A stretch of DNA of 64,000 nucleotides from Mycolicibacterium malmesburyense (GTDB lineage: Bacteria; Actinomycetota; Actinomycetes; Mycobacteriales; Mycobacteriaceae): positions 1 through 64,000 of the forward strand of contig NZ_CVTB01000291.1 of assembly GCF_001050015.1 (NCBI RefSeq), given 5' to 3'. This document shows positions 39,084 through 49,051 of the stretch, piece after piece. Positions within the stretch are counted from its first letter, which is position 1, and the number at the start of each line of letters is the position of its first letter. Position numbers and translations under genes: made by a program. Below the pieces are notes generated by a model. The model was not told the origin of the DNA, made no database searches, and saw only the letters and a list, made by a program, of their open reading frames with translations.

Positions 39084-41467
39084 GGCTCGGCCCTCCCGAT
39101 CGACACGACATCACCGGCGCAGACGCCGAGGCTGCGGTGCACCGCCGAACCCGGCGAGTTCAGCGGTAACCAGATCACGCGGTCATCCATGTCGGTGATG
39201 GCCAGGGGCAGCGTGATCGTCCCCTGCGGTGTCCGCGCGGTGACCAGATCGCCGTCCTCGGCGCCGATTTCGGCCGCCGTGGCGGCCGACAGCCGGGCCA
39301 CCGGCGTGCGGGCGGTGCCCGCCAGATGAGGTTCGCCGTCCTGCAGGCGGCCTTCGTCGAGCAGCATCCGCCATCCCGCGAGGACGGCCTGCCCCTCCAC
39401 GGGCACCGTTCGTTTCGACGGGACGCTCGGTGCGTCGGGGCGACCTCCCGCCCACATGCCCAGGCGCGAGATTTCGTCGCCGGCGGCCGATGCGGTGGGC
39501 AGGTTCAACGCGACACCGATCTCGTCGGCCAGGAAGTTCAGCACCCGCAGATCGGGGATGGCGTTGGTCTTCAGCGACGGCTCGAAGGGGCGAAGTCGGC
39601 CCTCCCAGTTCAGGAACGAACCGGCCTTCTCCACCACCGGCGCGATGGGGAAGACGACGTCGGCGACCGCGGTGACGGCGCTCTCCCGCAGTTCGAGGCT
39701 GACGACGAAGGGCGCGGACTCGATCGCGGCCAGTGCGGCTTCGGGATCCGGGAGGTCGGTGACCTCGACGCCGCCGACGAGCAGCGCGCCCAGTTCGCCG
39801 CCGCGCGCGGCCTCGAGGATCGCGGTGGTGTCCCGACCCGGCGTGTTGGGCAACCCGTCGACGTGCCATGCCGCCGCGGTCTGCTCGACGGCCGCGCTGT
39901 CGCTGATCGGCCGGCCGCCGGGCAGCAGGGCGGGTAGGGCGCCGGCTTCCAGAGCTCCGCGCTCGCCTGCGCGTCTCGGCACCCACGCCAGCCGGGCGCC
40001 GGTCGCTTCGGCCAATCTGCTTGCCGCAGAGAGGGCCCCGGGCGAGGTGGCCAATCGCTCGCCGACCATGATGATCGCGCCGGGCAGCCGCAACTGCGCG
40101 TCGTCGGCCAGCCCGTCGAGTGCGGCGGCCTCGTCTCCCGGGGCCGCGGTGACCAGCCGGCCGCGCAGCTTGGTCAGGCTGCGGGTGGCGAACGGGGCGA
40201 CGGAGATCACCTGAAGCCCCTTCTTGCGTACGGCCTTGCGCAGCCGCAGGAACACGATCGGCGATTCCTCTTCCGGCTCGAACCCGGCCAGCAGAACCGC
40301 CGGCGCGTTCTCCAGGTCGGTGTAGGTCACCGTCATCGGCTGACCCGCGACGCGGGCGGCGAGGAAGTCGGCCTCCTCGGCGCTGTGCGGCCGGGCACGG
40401 AAGTCGATGTCGTTGGTGTTGAGCACGATCCGGGCGAACTTCGCATACGCGTAGGCGTCTTCGACCGTCATCCGGCCGCCGACCAGAACCCCGGCGCTGC
40501 CGCTGGCGGCGGCCAGCCCGTTACCGGCCACGGTGAGCGCCTCGGACCACGACGCCGGTCGCAGTTTGCCGTCCTCGTCGCGGATCAGCGGCGTGGTGAT
40601 GCGGTCCCCCTGGGTGGTATAGGTGAACGCCCAGCGACCCTTGTCGCAGTTCCACTCCTCGTTGACCTGTGGTTCGTCACCGGCCAAGCGGCGCATGACC
40701 TTTCCGCGGCGGTGATCGGTGCGCTGGGCGCAGCCGGACGCGCAGTGCTCGCACACGCTGGGGCTCGACACCAGATCGAACGGCCGTGCCCGGAACCGGT
40801 AGGCCGCACCGGTGAGCGCGCCGACCGGGCAGATCTGCACGGTGTTGCCCGAAAAGTACGACTCGAACGGCTCACCCTGCGCGATGCCGACCTGCTGCAG
40901 CGCACCGCGCTCCAGCAGCTCGATGAACGGGTCGCCCGCGATCTGTTCGGAGAACCGGGTGCAGCGCGCGCACAGCACACAGCGTTCACGGTCCAGCAGC
41001 ACCTGCGAGGAGATGTTGATCGGCTTCGGAAAGGTGCGCTTGACGTCTTCGAAGCGAGTTTCGGCGCGGCCGTTGGACATCGCCTGGTTCTGCAGGGGAC
41101 ACTCGCCGCCCTTGTCGCACACCGGACAGTCCAGAGGATGGTTGATCAGCAGCAACTCCATGATGCCCTGCTGTGCCTTGTCGGCCTCCGGTGAGGTGTA
41201 CTGCGTGCGCACCACCATGTCCGGGGTGCACGTCGTGGTGCACGAAGCCATCGGCTTGCGTTGGCCCTCGACCTCGACGAGGCACTGCCTGCAGGCGCCG
41301 ACCGGATCGAGCAGCGGGTGATCGCAGAAGCGCGGGATCTGGATGCCGATCAGTTCGGCGGCCCGAATCACCAACGTGCCCTTGGGGACACTGATGTCCA
41401 CACCGTCGATGGACAACTGCACCATCTCGACTCCGGTGTCCGCCCCGGTGTCAGCGGTCTGCGTCAT
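39080..41467 (-). CDS. nuoG: NuoG, NADH dehydrogenase I subunit G
   Basis: Large peripheral-arm Fe-S subunit of 795 residues. The N-terminal region carries the 2Fe-2S ligands ([19 protein letters not shown] ... ASCTT), the HxxxCxxC motif ([17 protein letters not shown]), the [10 protein letters not shown] tetracysteine and a further CEHCASGC near 240, the ligand set of the extra N7-type cluster. The remainder is a molybdopterin-oxidoreductase-like fold without cofactor function. ATG 41467. About 100 bp separate it from nuoF, the largest gap in the operon. Confidence 0.95.
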   Translation of the reverse strand: MTQTADTGADTGVEMVQLSIDGVDISVPKGTLVIRAAELIGIQIPRFCDHPLLDPVGACRQCLVEVEGQRKPMASCTTTCTPDMVVRTQYTSPEADKAQQGIMELLLINHPLDCPVCDKGGECPLQNQAMSNGRAETRFEDVKRTFPKPINISSQVLLDRERCVLCARCTRFSEQIAGDPFIELLERGALQQVGIAQGEPFESYFSGNTVQICPVGALTGAAYRFRARPFDLVSSPSVCEHCASGCAQRTDHRRGKVMRRLAGDEPQVNEEWNCDKGRWAFTYTTQGDRITTPLIRDEDGKLRPASWSEALTVAGNGLAAASGSAGVLVGGRMTVEDAYAYAKFARIVLNTNDIDFRARPHSAEEADFLAARVAGQPMTVTYTDLENAPAVLLAGFEPEEESPIVFLRLRKAVRKKGLQVISVAPFATRSLTKLRGRLVTAAPGDEAAALDGLADDAQLRLPGAIIMVGERLATSPGALSAASRLAEATGARLAWVPRRAGERGALEAGALPALLPGGRPISDSAAVEQTAAAWHVDGLPNTPGRDTTAILEAARGGELGALLVGGVEVTDLPDPEAALAAIESAPFVVSLELRESAVTAVADVVFPIAPVVEKAGSFLNWEGRLRPFEPSLKTNAIPDLRVLNFLADEIGVALNLPTASAAGDEISRLGMWAGGRPDAPSVPSKRTVPVEGQAVLAGWRMLLDEGRLQDGEPHLAGTARTPVARLSAATAAEIGAEDGDLVTARTPQGTITLPLAITDMDDRVIWLPLNSPGSAVHRSLGVCAGDVVSIGRAEP

Positions 41468-41566
41468 CGAATCACCCCCTAGCTCGCCGAGCGTGCGACC
41501 AGATCGAAAAACCGGCCGGAATATCGCGCTGAGCGCACGTTCGGCGACTCATGGCACACCACCGCA

Positions 41567-42883
41567 TCAGACCCCGACCCCTTCCGTCGCCATCAGCGTG
41601 GAGGCGTGCGGATCGAACGGACACCCGCCGTCGAGATGGGCGATGTACTCGTCGCGGAAGAACTTGATCGACGACATGATGGGTGCCGCCGCACCGTCGC
41701 CCAACGCGCAGAACGCCTTTCCGAAAATGTTGTCGGAGATGTCGAGCAGCTTGTCGATGTCGGCCTCCGTTCCCGCGCCCGTCTCGAGGCGTTCGTAGAT
41801 CTGGGCCAGCCAGTAGGTGCCCTCGCGGCACGGTGTGCATTTGCCGCACGATTCGTGGGCGTAGAAGTCGGTCCAGCGCCGCACCGCGCGCACCACACAG
41901 GTGGTCTCGTCGAAGATCTGCAGCGCCTTGGTGCCGAGCATCGTGCCGACACCGGCCATACCCTCGTAATCCAGTGGTACGTCGAGGTGTTCGTCGGTCA
42001 GCAGGGGAGTGGACGATCCGCCGGGTGTCCAGAACTTCAGCTGATGTCCGGCGCGGACCCCGCCCGCGTACTCGAGCAGTTCGCGAAGCGTGATACCCAG
42101 TGGCGCCTCGTATTGGCCCGGGTTGGTGACGTGACCCGACAGCGAGTACAGCGTGAAGCCGGGCGATTTCTCGGTGCCCATCGACCGGAACCAGTCGATG
42201 CCGTTGAGCAGGATGGGCGGCACGCTCGCGATCGATTCGACATTGTTCACCACGGTCGGACAGGCGTACAACCCGGCCACGGCGGGGAACGGCGGCCGCA
42301 GCCTCGGTTGGCCGCGGCGACCCTCCAGGGAGTCCAGCAGCGCGGTCTCCTCGCCGCAGATGTAGGCGCCCGCGCCGGCGTGCACGATCAACTCCAGATC
42401 GAAGCCGGACCCCATCACGTCGTTGCCGAGGTAGCCCGCCTCGTAAGCCTCCGCCACCGCGGCCTGCAGCCTGCGCAGCACGGGAACCACCTCACCGCGC
42501 AGGTAGATGAAGGCGTGATGCGCCCGGATCGCGTAGGCCGCGATGATCGCACCCTCGATGAGGAAGTGCGGGGTGGTCAACATCAGCGGGATGTCTTTAC
42601 ACGTACCGGGTTCCGACTCGTCGGCGTTGACCACCAGGTAGTGAGGCTTGGCGCCGGCGCCGGTGTCGTCCTGCGGGATGAACGACCACTTCGTGCCGGT
42701 GGGGAAGCCGGCGCCGCCACGACCACGCAGACCGGACTCCTTGACGAATCCGATGACGTCGTCGGGACCCATCGCCAGCGCCTTCTCTAAGGCGCGGTAG
42801 CCGCCGTGCCGGCGGTAGGTGTCCAGCGACCACGGTTCTGGTTCGTCCCAGAACCGGCTGAACACGGGTGTCAGAGCTGTCAT
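41567..42883 (-). CDS. nuoF: NuoF, NADH dehydrogenase I subunit F
   Basis: Flavoprotein subunit of 438 residues that binds NADH, FMN and cluster N3. NADH/FMN motif LRGRGGAGFPTGTKW near 53, AYICGEETALLDSLEGRRG near 175 and the cluster motif ESCGKCTPCREGTYW near 350. ATG 42883 overlaps the nuoE stop as ATGA; the frame is open further upstream but has no conserved sequence there. Confidence 0.95.
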   Translation of the reverse strand: MTALTPVFSRFWDEPEPWSLDTYRRHGGYRALEKALAMGPDDVIGFVKESGLRGRGGAGFPTGTKWSFIPQDDTGAGAKPHYLVVNADESEPGTCKDIPLMLTTPHFLIEGAIIAAYAIRAHHAFIYLRGEVVPVLRRLQAAVAEAYEAGYLGNDVMGSGFDLELIVHAGAGAYICGEETALLDSLEGRRGQPRLRPPFPAVAGLYACPTVVNNVESIASVPPILLNGIDWFRSMGTEKSPGFTLYSLSGHVTNPGQYEAPLGITLRELLEYAGGVRAGHQLKFWTPGGSSTPLLTDEHLDVPLDYEGMAGVGTMLGTKALQIFDETTCVVRAVRRWTDFYAHESCGKCTPCREGTYWLAQIYERLETGAGTEADIDKLLDISDNIFGKAFCALGDGAAAPIMSSIKFFRDEYIAHLDGGCPFDPHASTLMATEGVGV

Positions 42884-43743
42884 GCGCGTGAATCCGTTGC
42901 GTCCGGGTTGGTTTCGATGGTGTCCGGCTTCGGCGGGATGGTCGCCGACGGGCCGGGGGCGGCGGCGTTCTGGGTGGCTTCCGCACCCGCCGCCTCGTCG
43001 CTGAGCGTCTCCGTCGAGGCGGCCGGTGCGTCGGCGTCGGGCGCCGCCATGCCGCGTTCCCGCGCCACCCGCAGGCCCGCCAGCGTCGCGTCGCCGACCT
43101 TGGCGCCGCCGGAGCGCGGGTCGGGCAGGCCGGCGAGCGTGCGCGCGGTCTCCCGGAAGGTGCACAGCGGCGCACCCCGGGTGGGTTCGGGAGGGTTGCC
43201 CTCGCGCAGCCCATCGACCAGCTCGCGGGCCGACGACGTCGTCTGGTTGTCGAAGAACTCCCAGTTGACCATCACGACCGGCGCATAGTCGCAGGCGGCG
43301 TTGCATTCGACATGTTCGAGCGTGATGCGCCCGTCCGGTGTGGTCTCGCCCGCGTGTACGCCCAGATGTTCCTGCAGCGCTTCGAGAATCGCGTCGCCAC
43401 CCATGACCGCACACAGCGTGTTGGTGCACACCCCGACGAGGTACTCGCCGGTCGGCGTGCGCCGGTACATCGAGTAGAACGTCGCCACGGCGGTGACCTC
43501 GGCGTCGGTGAGCCCCAACTGCCTGGCGCAGAACGCGATACCGGCAGGGGTCAGGCATCCGTCCTCGGACTGCACGAGGTGCAGCAGCGGCAGCAGCGCC
43601 GAACGCGATTGCGGGTAGCGCGAAATGATTCCTTCGGCGTCGGCGGCCAGTCGCGCCGCGACGTCGTCCGGATACGACACCGGCCCGTTGATCGGCGGGC
43701 CGGGTTCCTCGGGTCGCTGACCGAGCTCCAGGAATACGCTCAT
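42880..43743 (-). CDS. nuoE: NuoE, NADH dehydrogenase I subunit E
   Basis: Thioredoxin-like 2Fe-2S subunit (cluster N1a) of 287 residues. Ligands lie in VCTNTLCAVMGG near 106 and VECNAACDYAP near 146. The first ~170 residues cover the normal E. coli length; the last ~110 are an alanine/proline-rich, probably disordered extension (PGPSATIPPKPDTIETNPD) found in longer form here than in M. tuberculosis. ATG 43743. Confidence 0.94.
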   Translation of the reverse strand: MSVFLELGQRPEEPGPPINGPVSYPDDVAARLAADAEGIISRYPQSRSALLPLLHLVQSEDGCLTPAGIAFCARQLGLTDAEVTAVATFYSMYRRTPTGEYLVGVCTNTLCAVMGGDAILEALQEHLGVHAGETTPDGRITLEHVECNAACDYAPVVMVNWEFFDNQTTSSARELVDGLREGNPPEPTRGAPLCTFRETARTLAGLPDPRSGGAKVGDATLAGLRVARERGMAAPDADAPAASTETLSDEAAGAEATQNAAAPGPSATIPPKPDTIETNPDATDSRA

Positions 43744-43771
43744 GACTGCCTCTTCTTCGCGCAAGCGCTCA

Positions 43772-45133
43772 TCAGCGGTCCACCCCGCCCATGACCGGGT
43801 CGATCGACGCCACCGCGGTGATCAGGTCGGCGACCATGCCGCCTTCACACATCGCGGCGACGGCCTGCAGATTGTTGAACGACGGATCCCGGTAGTGCAC
43901 GCGGTAGGGGCGGGTGCCGCCGTCGGAGACCATGTGCACGCCGAGTTCGCCTCGCGGAGACTCGATTGCGACGTACACCTGCCCCGCCGGCACCCGGATG
44001 CCCTCGGTGACGAGCTTGAAGTGGTGGATCAGCCCCTCCATCGAATGGCCCATGATCCTGGCGATGTGCTCGGGCGAGTTGCCGAGCCCGTCCGGGCCGA
44101 CCTTCAGATCGGCCGGCCAGCCCAGCTTCTTGTCCTCGATCATCACGGGACCGGGGCGGAGCCGCTGCAGGCACTGCTCCACGATCTTGAGCGACTCGTG
44201 CATCTCCTTGACCCGGATCAGGTACCGGCCATAGGAGTCGCAGCCCTGATCGGTGATCACGTCGAAGTCGTATGTCTCGTAGCCGCAATAAGGTTGGGTC
44301 TTGCGCAGGTCGTGCGGCAGCCCGGTGGAACGCAGACACGGACCGGTGATCCCGAGCGCCATGCACCCGGTCAGATCGAGATAGCCGATGCCGACCGTGC
44401 GGCCCTTCCAGATGTAGTTCTCGTTGAGCAGGTCCTCGAGGTCCTTGAGCCGCTTGGGCATCAGCTCGAGCAGTTCGCGGATCTGCGGGACGGCCTCGTC
44501 GGGCAGGTCCATCGCCACACCGCCCGGGCGCACGTAGGCGCTGTTCATCCGCAGACCGGTCACGGTCTCGAACACCGACAGGATCAGCTCGCGCTCACGG
44601 AATCCGTAGAACATCGCGCTCATCGCGCCCAGTTCCATACCGCCCGTCGCCAGCGCCACCAGGTGCGAGGAGATCCGGTTCAGTTCCATCATCATCACGC
44701 GAATGACGCTGGCGCGCTCGGGGATCTCGTCGGTGATGCCCAACAGCTTCTCGACGCCCAGGCAGTAGGCCGTCTCGTTGAAGAACGGCGACAGATAGTC
44801 CATCCGCGTGACGAACGTGACGCCCTGCGTCCAGTTGCGGAACTCGAGATTCTTCTCGATTCCGGTGTGCAGGTAGCCGATTCCGCAGCGGGCCGAGATG
44901 ACCGTCTCGCCCTCGATCTCGAGGATGAGCCGCAGCACGCCGTGTGTGGACGGGTGCTGCGGACCCATGTTGACGACGATCCGTTCACCGGCGTGTGCGG
45001 CGGCCGCGTCCTTGGCGGCCTGTATGACCTGGTCCCAATCCTGGCCGCCGACAACGACAACCGTCTCGTTGCTCTCCGAGGCGTCCGGCGACGATGCGCC
45101 GCCCTGCGTGGGCGGGACGTGGGAAATGCTCAT
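43772..45133 (-). CDS. nuoD: NuoD, NADH dehydrogenase I subunit D
   Basis: 49-kDa-type subunit of 453 residues that forms the menaquinone site with NuoB. The quinone-site histidine is in [13 protein letters not shown] near 57 and the tyrosine in [12 protein letters not shown] near 110; [10 protein letters not shown] is the family signature. About 45 low-complexity residues precede the conserved core. ATG 45133 overlaps the nuoC stop as ATGA; the longer open frame upstream runs antiphase through nuoC and nuoB and was rejected. Confidence 0.95.
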   Translation of the reverse strand: MSISHVPPTQGGASSPDASESNETVVVVGGQDWDQVIQAAKDAAAAHAGERIVVNMGPQHPSTHGVLRLILEIEGETVISARCGIGYLHTGIEKNLEFRNWTQGVTFVTRMDYLSPFFNETAYCLGVEKLLGITDEIPERASVIRVMMMELNRISSHLVALATGGMELGAMSAMFYGFRERELILSVFETVTGLRMNSAYVRPGGVAMDLPDEAVPQIRELLELMPKRLKDLEDLLNENYIWKGRTVGIGYLDLTGCMALGITGPCLRSTGLPHDLRKTQPYCGYETYDFDVITDQGCDSYGRYLIRVKEMHESLKIVEQCLQRLRPGPVMIEDKKLGWPADLKVGPDGLGNSPEHIARIMGHSMEGLIHHFKLVTEGIRVPAGQVYVAIESPRGELGVHMVSDGGTRPYRVHYRDPSFNNLQAVAAMCEGGMVADLITAVASIDPVMGGVDR

Positions 45134-45837
45134 CAGTTGTAGGCCCTCCGTTGATCGGGCGGAGGAATCTCGGCGCCGTAATACTCCACCGGGATACCGC
45201 CCAACGGGTAGTCCTTGCGTTGCGGATGTCCGACCCAGTCGTCCGGCATCTCGATGCGGGTCAACGACGGGTGGCCGTCGAAGATGATTCCGAAGAAGTC
45301 GTAGGTCTCGCGTTCGTGCCAATCGGTGGTGGGATACACGCCGAACAGCGACGGGATGTGCGGATCGGCGTCCGGGGCGGTGACCTCGAGACGGATCCGG
45401 CGGTTGTGGGTGATCGACATCAGCGGATACACGGCGTGCAGTTCGCGTCCGACGTCCTCGGGGTAGTGCACCCCGCTGACACCCAGGCACAGCTCGAAAC
45501 GCAGGGCGGGGTCGTCGCGCAGGGTCTTGGCCACCACCGGCAATTGACCGCGGTCGATCTCGAGCGTGAGTTCGTCGCGGTAAACCACGACGCGCTCGAC
45601 GGACTCGGCGAAGTCGGCCGCGCCGAGGGCGGCCTCCAGGGTGTCGACGACCTCGTCGAAATACCCCCCGTATGGGCGCGGTGAGCTGCCTGGAAGGGTG
45701 ACCGGACGCACCAGGCGCCCGTAGCCCGACGTGTCGCCGGTGTCGGTGGTGCCGAACATGCCCCGCCGGATCCTGATGACCTCGGGCGGTGCGACGTAGG
45801 CCCGCGGTTCGGATCCGTTTTCCGACTGACCCGTCAC
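45133..45837 (-). CDS. nuoC: NuoC, NADH dehydrogenase I subunit C
   Basis: 30-kDa-type subunit of 234 residues. The family signature is complete: [20 protein letters not shown] near 180 then [18 protein letters not shown]. NuoC and NuoD are separate genes here, unlike the fused NuoCD of E. coli. Start GTG 45837 was chosen because it overlaps the nuoB stop as GTGA. Confidence 0.94.
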   Translation of the reverse strand: MTGQSENGSEPRAYVAPPEVIRIRRGMFGTTDTGDTSGYGRLVRPVTLPGSSPRPYGGYFDEVVDTLEAALGAADFAESVERVVVYRDELTLEIDRGQLPVVAKTLRDDPALRFELCLGVSGVHYPEDVGRELHAVYPLMSITHNRRIRLEVTAPDADPHIPSLFGVYPTTDWHERETYDFFGIIFDGHPSLTRIEMPDDWVGHPQRKDYPLGGIPVEYYGAEIPPPDQRRAYN

Positions 45838-46388
45838 CGCAGCAGGCCCTTGAGTTCGATGGTGGGGGTGACCGCGAGCGCCGCCTTCTCGGCCTCGCGG
45901 ATGACCTCTTCGCGGTGCACGCCGAGCGGCATCTCCTGAATCTTGTCGTGCAGCTTGAGAATCGCGTGCAACAGCATCTCCGGGCGCGGCGGGCAGCCGG
46001 GCAGGTACATGTCCACCGGCACGACGTGATCGACGCCCTGCACGATCGCGTAGTTGTTGAACATGCCACCCGAGGAAGCGCACACCCCCATCGCCAGCAC
46101 CCATTTCGGTTCGGCCATCTGGTCGTAGATCTGACGCAGCACCGGCGCCATCTTCTGGCTGACCCGGCCGGCCACGATCATCAGGTCGGCCTGCCGGGGC
46201 GTGGCCGAGAACCGCTCCATGCCGAACCGCGAGATGTCGAAGCGCGGACCGGCCGTCGCCATCATCTCGATCGCGCAGCAGGCCAGCCCGAACGTCGCCG
46301 GCCACAGCGAACCCTTGCGGATGTATCCGGCCACCTTCTCCACGGTGGACAGCAGAATCCCGCCGGGCAGCTTCTCTTCTAATCCCAT
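45834..46388 (-). CDS. nuoB: NuoB, NADH dehydrogenase I subunit B
   Basis: PSST-type subunit of 184 residues carrying cluster N2, the electron donor to menaquinone. Ligands: the tandem cysteines in LACCAIEMM near 36, the cysteine in [10 protein letters not shown] near 102 and that in [10 protein letters not shown] near 131. ATG 46388 overlaps the end of nuoA by 10 bp. Confidence 0.95.
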   Translation of the reverse strand: MGLEEKLPGGILLSTVEKVAGYIRKGSLWPATFGLACCAIEMMATAGPRFDISRFGMERFSATPRQADLMIVAGRVSQKMAPVLRQIYDQMAEPKWVLAMGVCASSGGMFNNYAIVQGVDHVVPVDMYLPGCPPRPEMLLHAILKLHDKIQEMPLGVHREEVIREAEKAALAVTPTIELKGLLR

Positions 46389-46753
46389 GCCAGACCTCCC
46401 CGCCGCCAGACATAGGCGTAGGCCACGAAGACCGTCGCCATGAACAGCAGCATCTCTACCAGCGCGAACAGCCCGAGGTTGTCGAAGGCCACCGCCCACG
46501 GGTAGAGGAACACGATCTCGATGTCGAAGATGATGAACAACATCGCCGTCAGGTAGTACTTGATCGGAAACCGCTGACCAGTGGGCTGACCGGACGCGCC
46601 GCCGTGCGGCACGGGCTCGATCCCGCATTCGTAGGCCTCGAGCTTGGCCCTGTTGTAGCGGCGCGGGCCGACCAGCAGGGCTATGGCCACCGAGCCGACC
46701 GCGAACGCCGCCGCGATGGCGCCAAGCACCAGGATTGGCGTGTACAAATCCAT
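46379..46753 (-). CDS. nuoA: NuoA, NADH dehydrogenase I subunit A
   Basis: Small membrane subunit of 124 residues, three transmembrane helices, with the conserved loop YECGIEP and the helix [16 protein letters not shown] near 78. First gene of the 14-gene nuo operon (46753 down to 31217), all in the order A-N and mostly overlapping by 4 bp. I chose ATG 46753 over the in-frame TTG 46762 because GGGAG is too close to the TTG. Confidence 0.94.
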   Translation of the reverse strand: MDLYTPILVLGAIAAAFAVGSVAIALLVGPRRYNRAKLEAYECGIEPVPHGGASGQPTGQRFPIKYYLTAMLFIIFDIEIVFLYPWAVAFDNLGLFALVEMLLFMATVFVAYAYVWRRGGLAWD

Positions 46754-46847
46754 ACCGAGCAAACGCTCCCTCGTGGGCTGTCCGATGTGAGCTTACCCAC
46801 ACCCTAGCGCCCTTTGGGATGCGCGCCACACCTTTTGGTTAGTATCG

Positions 46848-46887
46848 CTATTGGCAACGCACGGCTATGTCGTCGTGCCTCCAATAG
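46848..46887. repeat. Hairpin between the receiver gene and nuoA
   Basis: CTATTGG (46848-46854) pairs with CCAATAG (46881-46887), and inside GCACG (46859-46863) pairs with CGTGC (46874-46878). It lies in the 167-bp gap that contains the nuo promoter region; it could end the receiver-gene transcript or sit in the nuo leader. I could not assign a confident promoter in this gap. Confidence 0.4.
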
Positions 46888-46920
46888 GCAAGTGCGACAG
46901 CTGTTTACGTGTTTTTCTGG

Positions 46921-47322
46921 CTATTGCACCGGCGTGCGCAGCAGGGAGGCCACGGCGTCGCCCAGCCGGATCGGATCGATCGGGTGGGGGACCGCGGCCT
47001 CGGCGCGCGACCAGCGGGCCAGCCACGCGTCGTCGGGCCTGCCGGTGAGCACCAGGATCGGCGGACAATCGGCGATCTCGTCCTTGAGCTGCTTGGCGAT
47101 TCCCATCCCGCCGACCGGGGTGGCCTCGCCGTCGAGGATCACCAGATCGAACCCGCCCTCGTCCATCTGGCGGACGACCATGGGCCCGGTCGCCACCTCG
47201 AGGTAGGACAGTTCCGGCAACTCCGGATGCACCCGCTTACCGAGCGCGAGTTGCACCTCTTCCCGGGTCCTGGGGTTGTCGCTGTAGACGAGGACCCGCA
47301 ACGGACGCGATGACTCGGCCAT
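46921..47322 (-). CDS. Degenerate receiver-domain protein (Rv3143-like)
   Basis: Stand-alone receiver domain of 133 residues with no output domain. The first acidic site is YSDNPRTREEV (one Asp where most receivers have two acids), the phospho-acceptor position is kept in DLVILDGEATP, the switch threonine in LVLTGR, but the invariant lysine is replaced: the motif reads AVPHPIDP instead of xxKPF. It matches Rv3143, also next to nuo. It may therefore act as a phosphorylation-independent or weakly phosphorylated partner. ATG 47322. Same strand and just upstream of nuoA. Confidence 0.8.
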   Translation of the reverse strand: MAESSRPLRVLVYSDNPRTREEVQLALGKRVHPELPELSYLEVATGPMVVRQMDEGGFDLVILDGEATPVGGMGIAKQLKDEIADCPPILVLTGRPDDAWLARWSRAEAAVPHPIDPIRLGDAVASLLRTPVQ

Positions 47323-47337
47323 GCGGTGATCGTACGG

Positions 47338-47871
47338 CTAGCGGGTGTGTCGGAACACCAAGTCGCCGGAGATCGTCGCCTTGTCGCCGATCATGCCGAC
47401 CAGATTGCCGTCCACCCCGAAGTCCTGCCGGTCGACGGTGGCCTCGGTGGTCAGCCGCATCCCGCCGTCGCCGACCGGCGAGACCTTGGCCCGCAGCGCC
47501 AGGGGCTTCGTCGTGCCCTTGATGGTCAATTCGGCGCGCAGGTCGATGGTGTCGCCGTCGATGGCGTCGGCGCCGGCGATGAGCACGCCGATCTCCGGAA
47601 ACCGCTCGGCCTCAAAGAAATCAGCCGAGTGCAGGTGTTCGTCGCGTTTACGGATACCGGTACGCAACGACGCCGCCTTGATGTCGACATGGCCGGAAAC
47701 GGTTTGGGGAGCGGACAGTTGACCCTCACCGCTGAATTCGGTGAACCGGCCCTTGACCGGCACGAGGCCCCACATCGACTTGCTGCGCACCGCGATCGTC
47801 GACTGCGAGGGATCCAGCGTCCACGTTCCGGTCGAGGCGGGGTCGCTGAAAAGCTCACTCAGACTGGCCAT
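47338..47871 (-). CDS. YceI-family lipid-binding protein
   Basis: YceI-like lipocalin-fold protein of 177 residues. Typical strands are WTLDPSQSTIAVRSKSMWGLVPVKGRF at the start, the central SLRTGIRKRDEHLHSADFFEAERFPEI and the closing VDRQDFGVDG. Family members bind isoprenoid quinones or amphiphiles. No signal peptide is seen, so it is probably cytoplasmic. ATG 47871, 57 bp downstream of the NTF2-like gene on the same strand and 15 bp upstream of the receiver gene. Confidence 0.87.
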   Translation of the reverse strand: MASLSELFSDPASTGTWTLDPSQSTIAVRSKSMWGLVPVKGRFTEFSGEGQLSAPQTVSGHVDIKAASLRTGIRKRDEHLHSADFFEAERFPEIGVLIAGADAIDGDTIDLRAELTIKGTTKPLALRAKVSPVGDGGMRLTTEATVDRQDFGVDGNLVGMIGDKATISGDLVFRHTR

Positions 47872-47928
47872 GTCATCTCCTTGGACGGGTCGGGCTGACG
47901 ATGTGGTTGTTGTCGGCTCGCGACGGGG

Positions 47929-48321
47929 TCATCGTGCGGGCTCGAGCAGCGGAGCGATCTCCGCCGGGTCGAAATACTCGTCGATCCGGCTGATCCGCCC
48001 GTCGGCGCCGAGTTTGATGATGATGCCCACGCGCATGGCGATCACACCGCCGTTGTGTCCGGTCGCGTGCAGGATGTGCTGCTGCACCAATCCGCCCTCG
48101 AACAATTGCCGATCGATGACTTCGTATCGGCGCACTGAGGTGGCGTCGATGAACCAGTGGAGGACTCGAAGCGCGCGGTCCTTGTCGCGGTCGCGGTCGG
48201 CCACCTTCCACACCACGATGTCGTCGGCCCACAATCGCGAGATCGCGTCTCGGTCGCCGGACTCGATCGCCAGGAACAGGCGATCCGCCACGTCGGTGAC
48301 GGTGTCGTGGGCAACGGTCAC
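47929..48321 (-). CDS. NTF2/SnoaL-like protein
   Basis: Protein of 130 residues with the cone-shaped NTF2-like fold: helix ADRLFLAIESGDRDAISRLW, acidic DDIVVWK strand, central W-F-I-D segment and the closing strand ISRIDEYFDPAEI. Such proteins are small isomerase/dehydratase-like or ligand-binding proteins; activity not predictable. GTG 48321 is fixed by AAGGAGG seven bases upstream; the frame is open further to 48372. Divergent from a methyltransferase across a SoxR-type palindrome. Confidence 0.8.
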   Translation of the reverse strand: MTVAHDTVTDVADRLFLAIESGDRDAISRLWADDIVVWKVADRDRDKDRALRVLHWFIDATSVRRYEVIDRQLFEGGLVQQHILHATGHNGGVIAMRVGIIIKLGADGRISRIDEYFDPAEIAPLLEPAR

Positions 48322-48332
48322 GGCGATCCTCC

Positions 48333-48363
48333 TTGACCTCAACACCGGTTGAGGTTGAACACT
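48333..48363 (+). promoter_or_regulatory. SoxR/MerR-type promoter-operator
   Basis: ACCTCAA-CACCGG-TTGAGGT (48336-48355) is a perfect 7-bp-arm palindrome with the arm sequence and 6-bp spacer of SoxR boxes. It is embedded in a promoter with -35 TTGACC (48333-48338) and -10 AACACT (48358-48363) spaced by 19 bp, the over-long spacing used by MerR-family activators and the same layout as E. coli soxS. The -10 ends seven bases before ATG 48371, giving a leaderless transcript. Confidence 0.65.
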
Positions 48364-48370
48364 GAGCGGC

Positions 48371-48997
48371 ATGGACGTGACACCTACTCTCTCGCTATTC
48401 GACGACGCCTACAAGAGCGGAACCGCCCCATGGGTGATCGGCGAGCCCCAGAAGGCCATCGTCGACCTCGAACGCTCCGGGCTGATCCGCGGCACGGTAC
48501 TCGACGTCGGCTGCGGCGCCGGCGAGCACACGATCCTGCTCACGCGGCTCGGTTACGACGTGCTCGGCGTCGATTACGCACCGTCGGCGGTCGAGCAGGC
48601 GCGCAGGAACGCCGAGGCCACGGGCGTCGACGCGCGGTTCGACGTCGCGGATGCGATGGACCTCGGGGAGGCCGGCTACGACACCATCGTCGACAGCGCG
48701 CTGTTCCACATCTTCGATGAGACCGACCGCCCCAGATATGTGCGCAGCCTGCACGCGGCGTGCCGACCGGGCGGGCTGGTCCACGTGCTCGCGCTGTCCG
48801 ACCGCGGCCGCGGATTCGGCCCGCAGGTCAGCGAATCCGACATCCGCGGCGCCTTCGGCGACGGCTGGGTGCTCGAGTCGCTGGAGGAGACCAGCTATCG
48901 CGGCGTGGTCCAGCCGTCGCAGGCCGAGGCCATCGGATTGGCGGCGGGTTCGCTGGTCGACGAACCGGCGTGGCTCGCCCGAATCCGCCGTCCCTGA
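48371..48997 (+). CDS. Class I SAM-dependent methyltransferase
   Basis: Methyltransferase of 208 residues: motif I TVLDVGCGAGEHTILLT near 42, acidic strand VLGVDYAPSAVEQAR, then VADAMDLGEAGYDTIVDSALFH and PGGLVHVLALSDRG. It resembles thiol- or tellurite/TehB-type small-molecule methyltransferases. With a SoxR-type promoter directly in front and apparently no leader, it may respond to redox-active compounds; that is inference. No MerR-family gene is in the window. Confidence 0.82.
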   Translation: MDVTPTLSLFDDAYKSGTAPWVIGEPQKAIVDLERSGLIRGTVLDVGCGAGEHTILLTRLGYDVLGVDYAPSAVEQARRNAEATGVDARFDVADAMDLGEAGYDTIVDSALFHIFDETDRPRYVRSLHAACRPGGLVHVLALSDRGRGFGPQVSESDIRGAFGDGWVLESLEETSYRGVVQPSQAEAIGLAAGSLVDEPAWLARIRRP

Positions 48998-49050
48998 GCG
49001 ATTTGTGCGTGATTCCGTTCGCTCAGCGATCGTTTTCACTCACAAATCGC
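48998..49050. repeat. Convergent-gene palindromic element, copy 3
   Basis: Arms 48998-49012 (GCGATTTGTGCGTGA) and 49036-49050 (TCACTCACAAATCGC) match at 14 of 15 positions around a 23-nt loop with core TTCCGTTCGCTCAGCG. It begins one base after the methyltransferase stop and ends just before the convergent DUF6285 stop. Same arm core (GATTTGTG) as copy 1 and same loop core as copy 2. Confidence 0.8.
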
Positions 49051-49051
49051 G

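Noticed and set aside
43772..46069. One 765-codon frame that looks like a NuoC-NuoD fusion
   Set aside because: The part upstream of 45133 is out of phase with the real nuoC and nuoB proteins; NuoD begins at the ATGA overlap.
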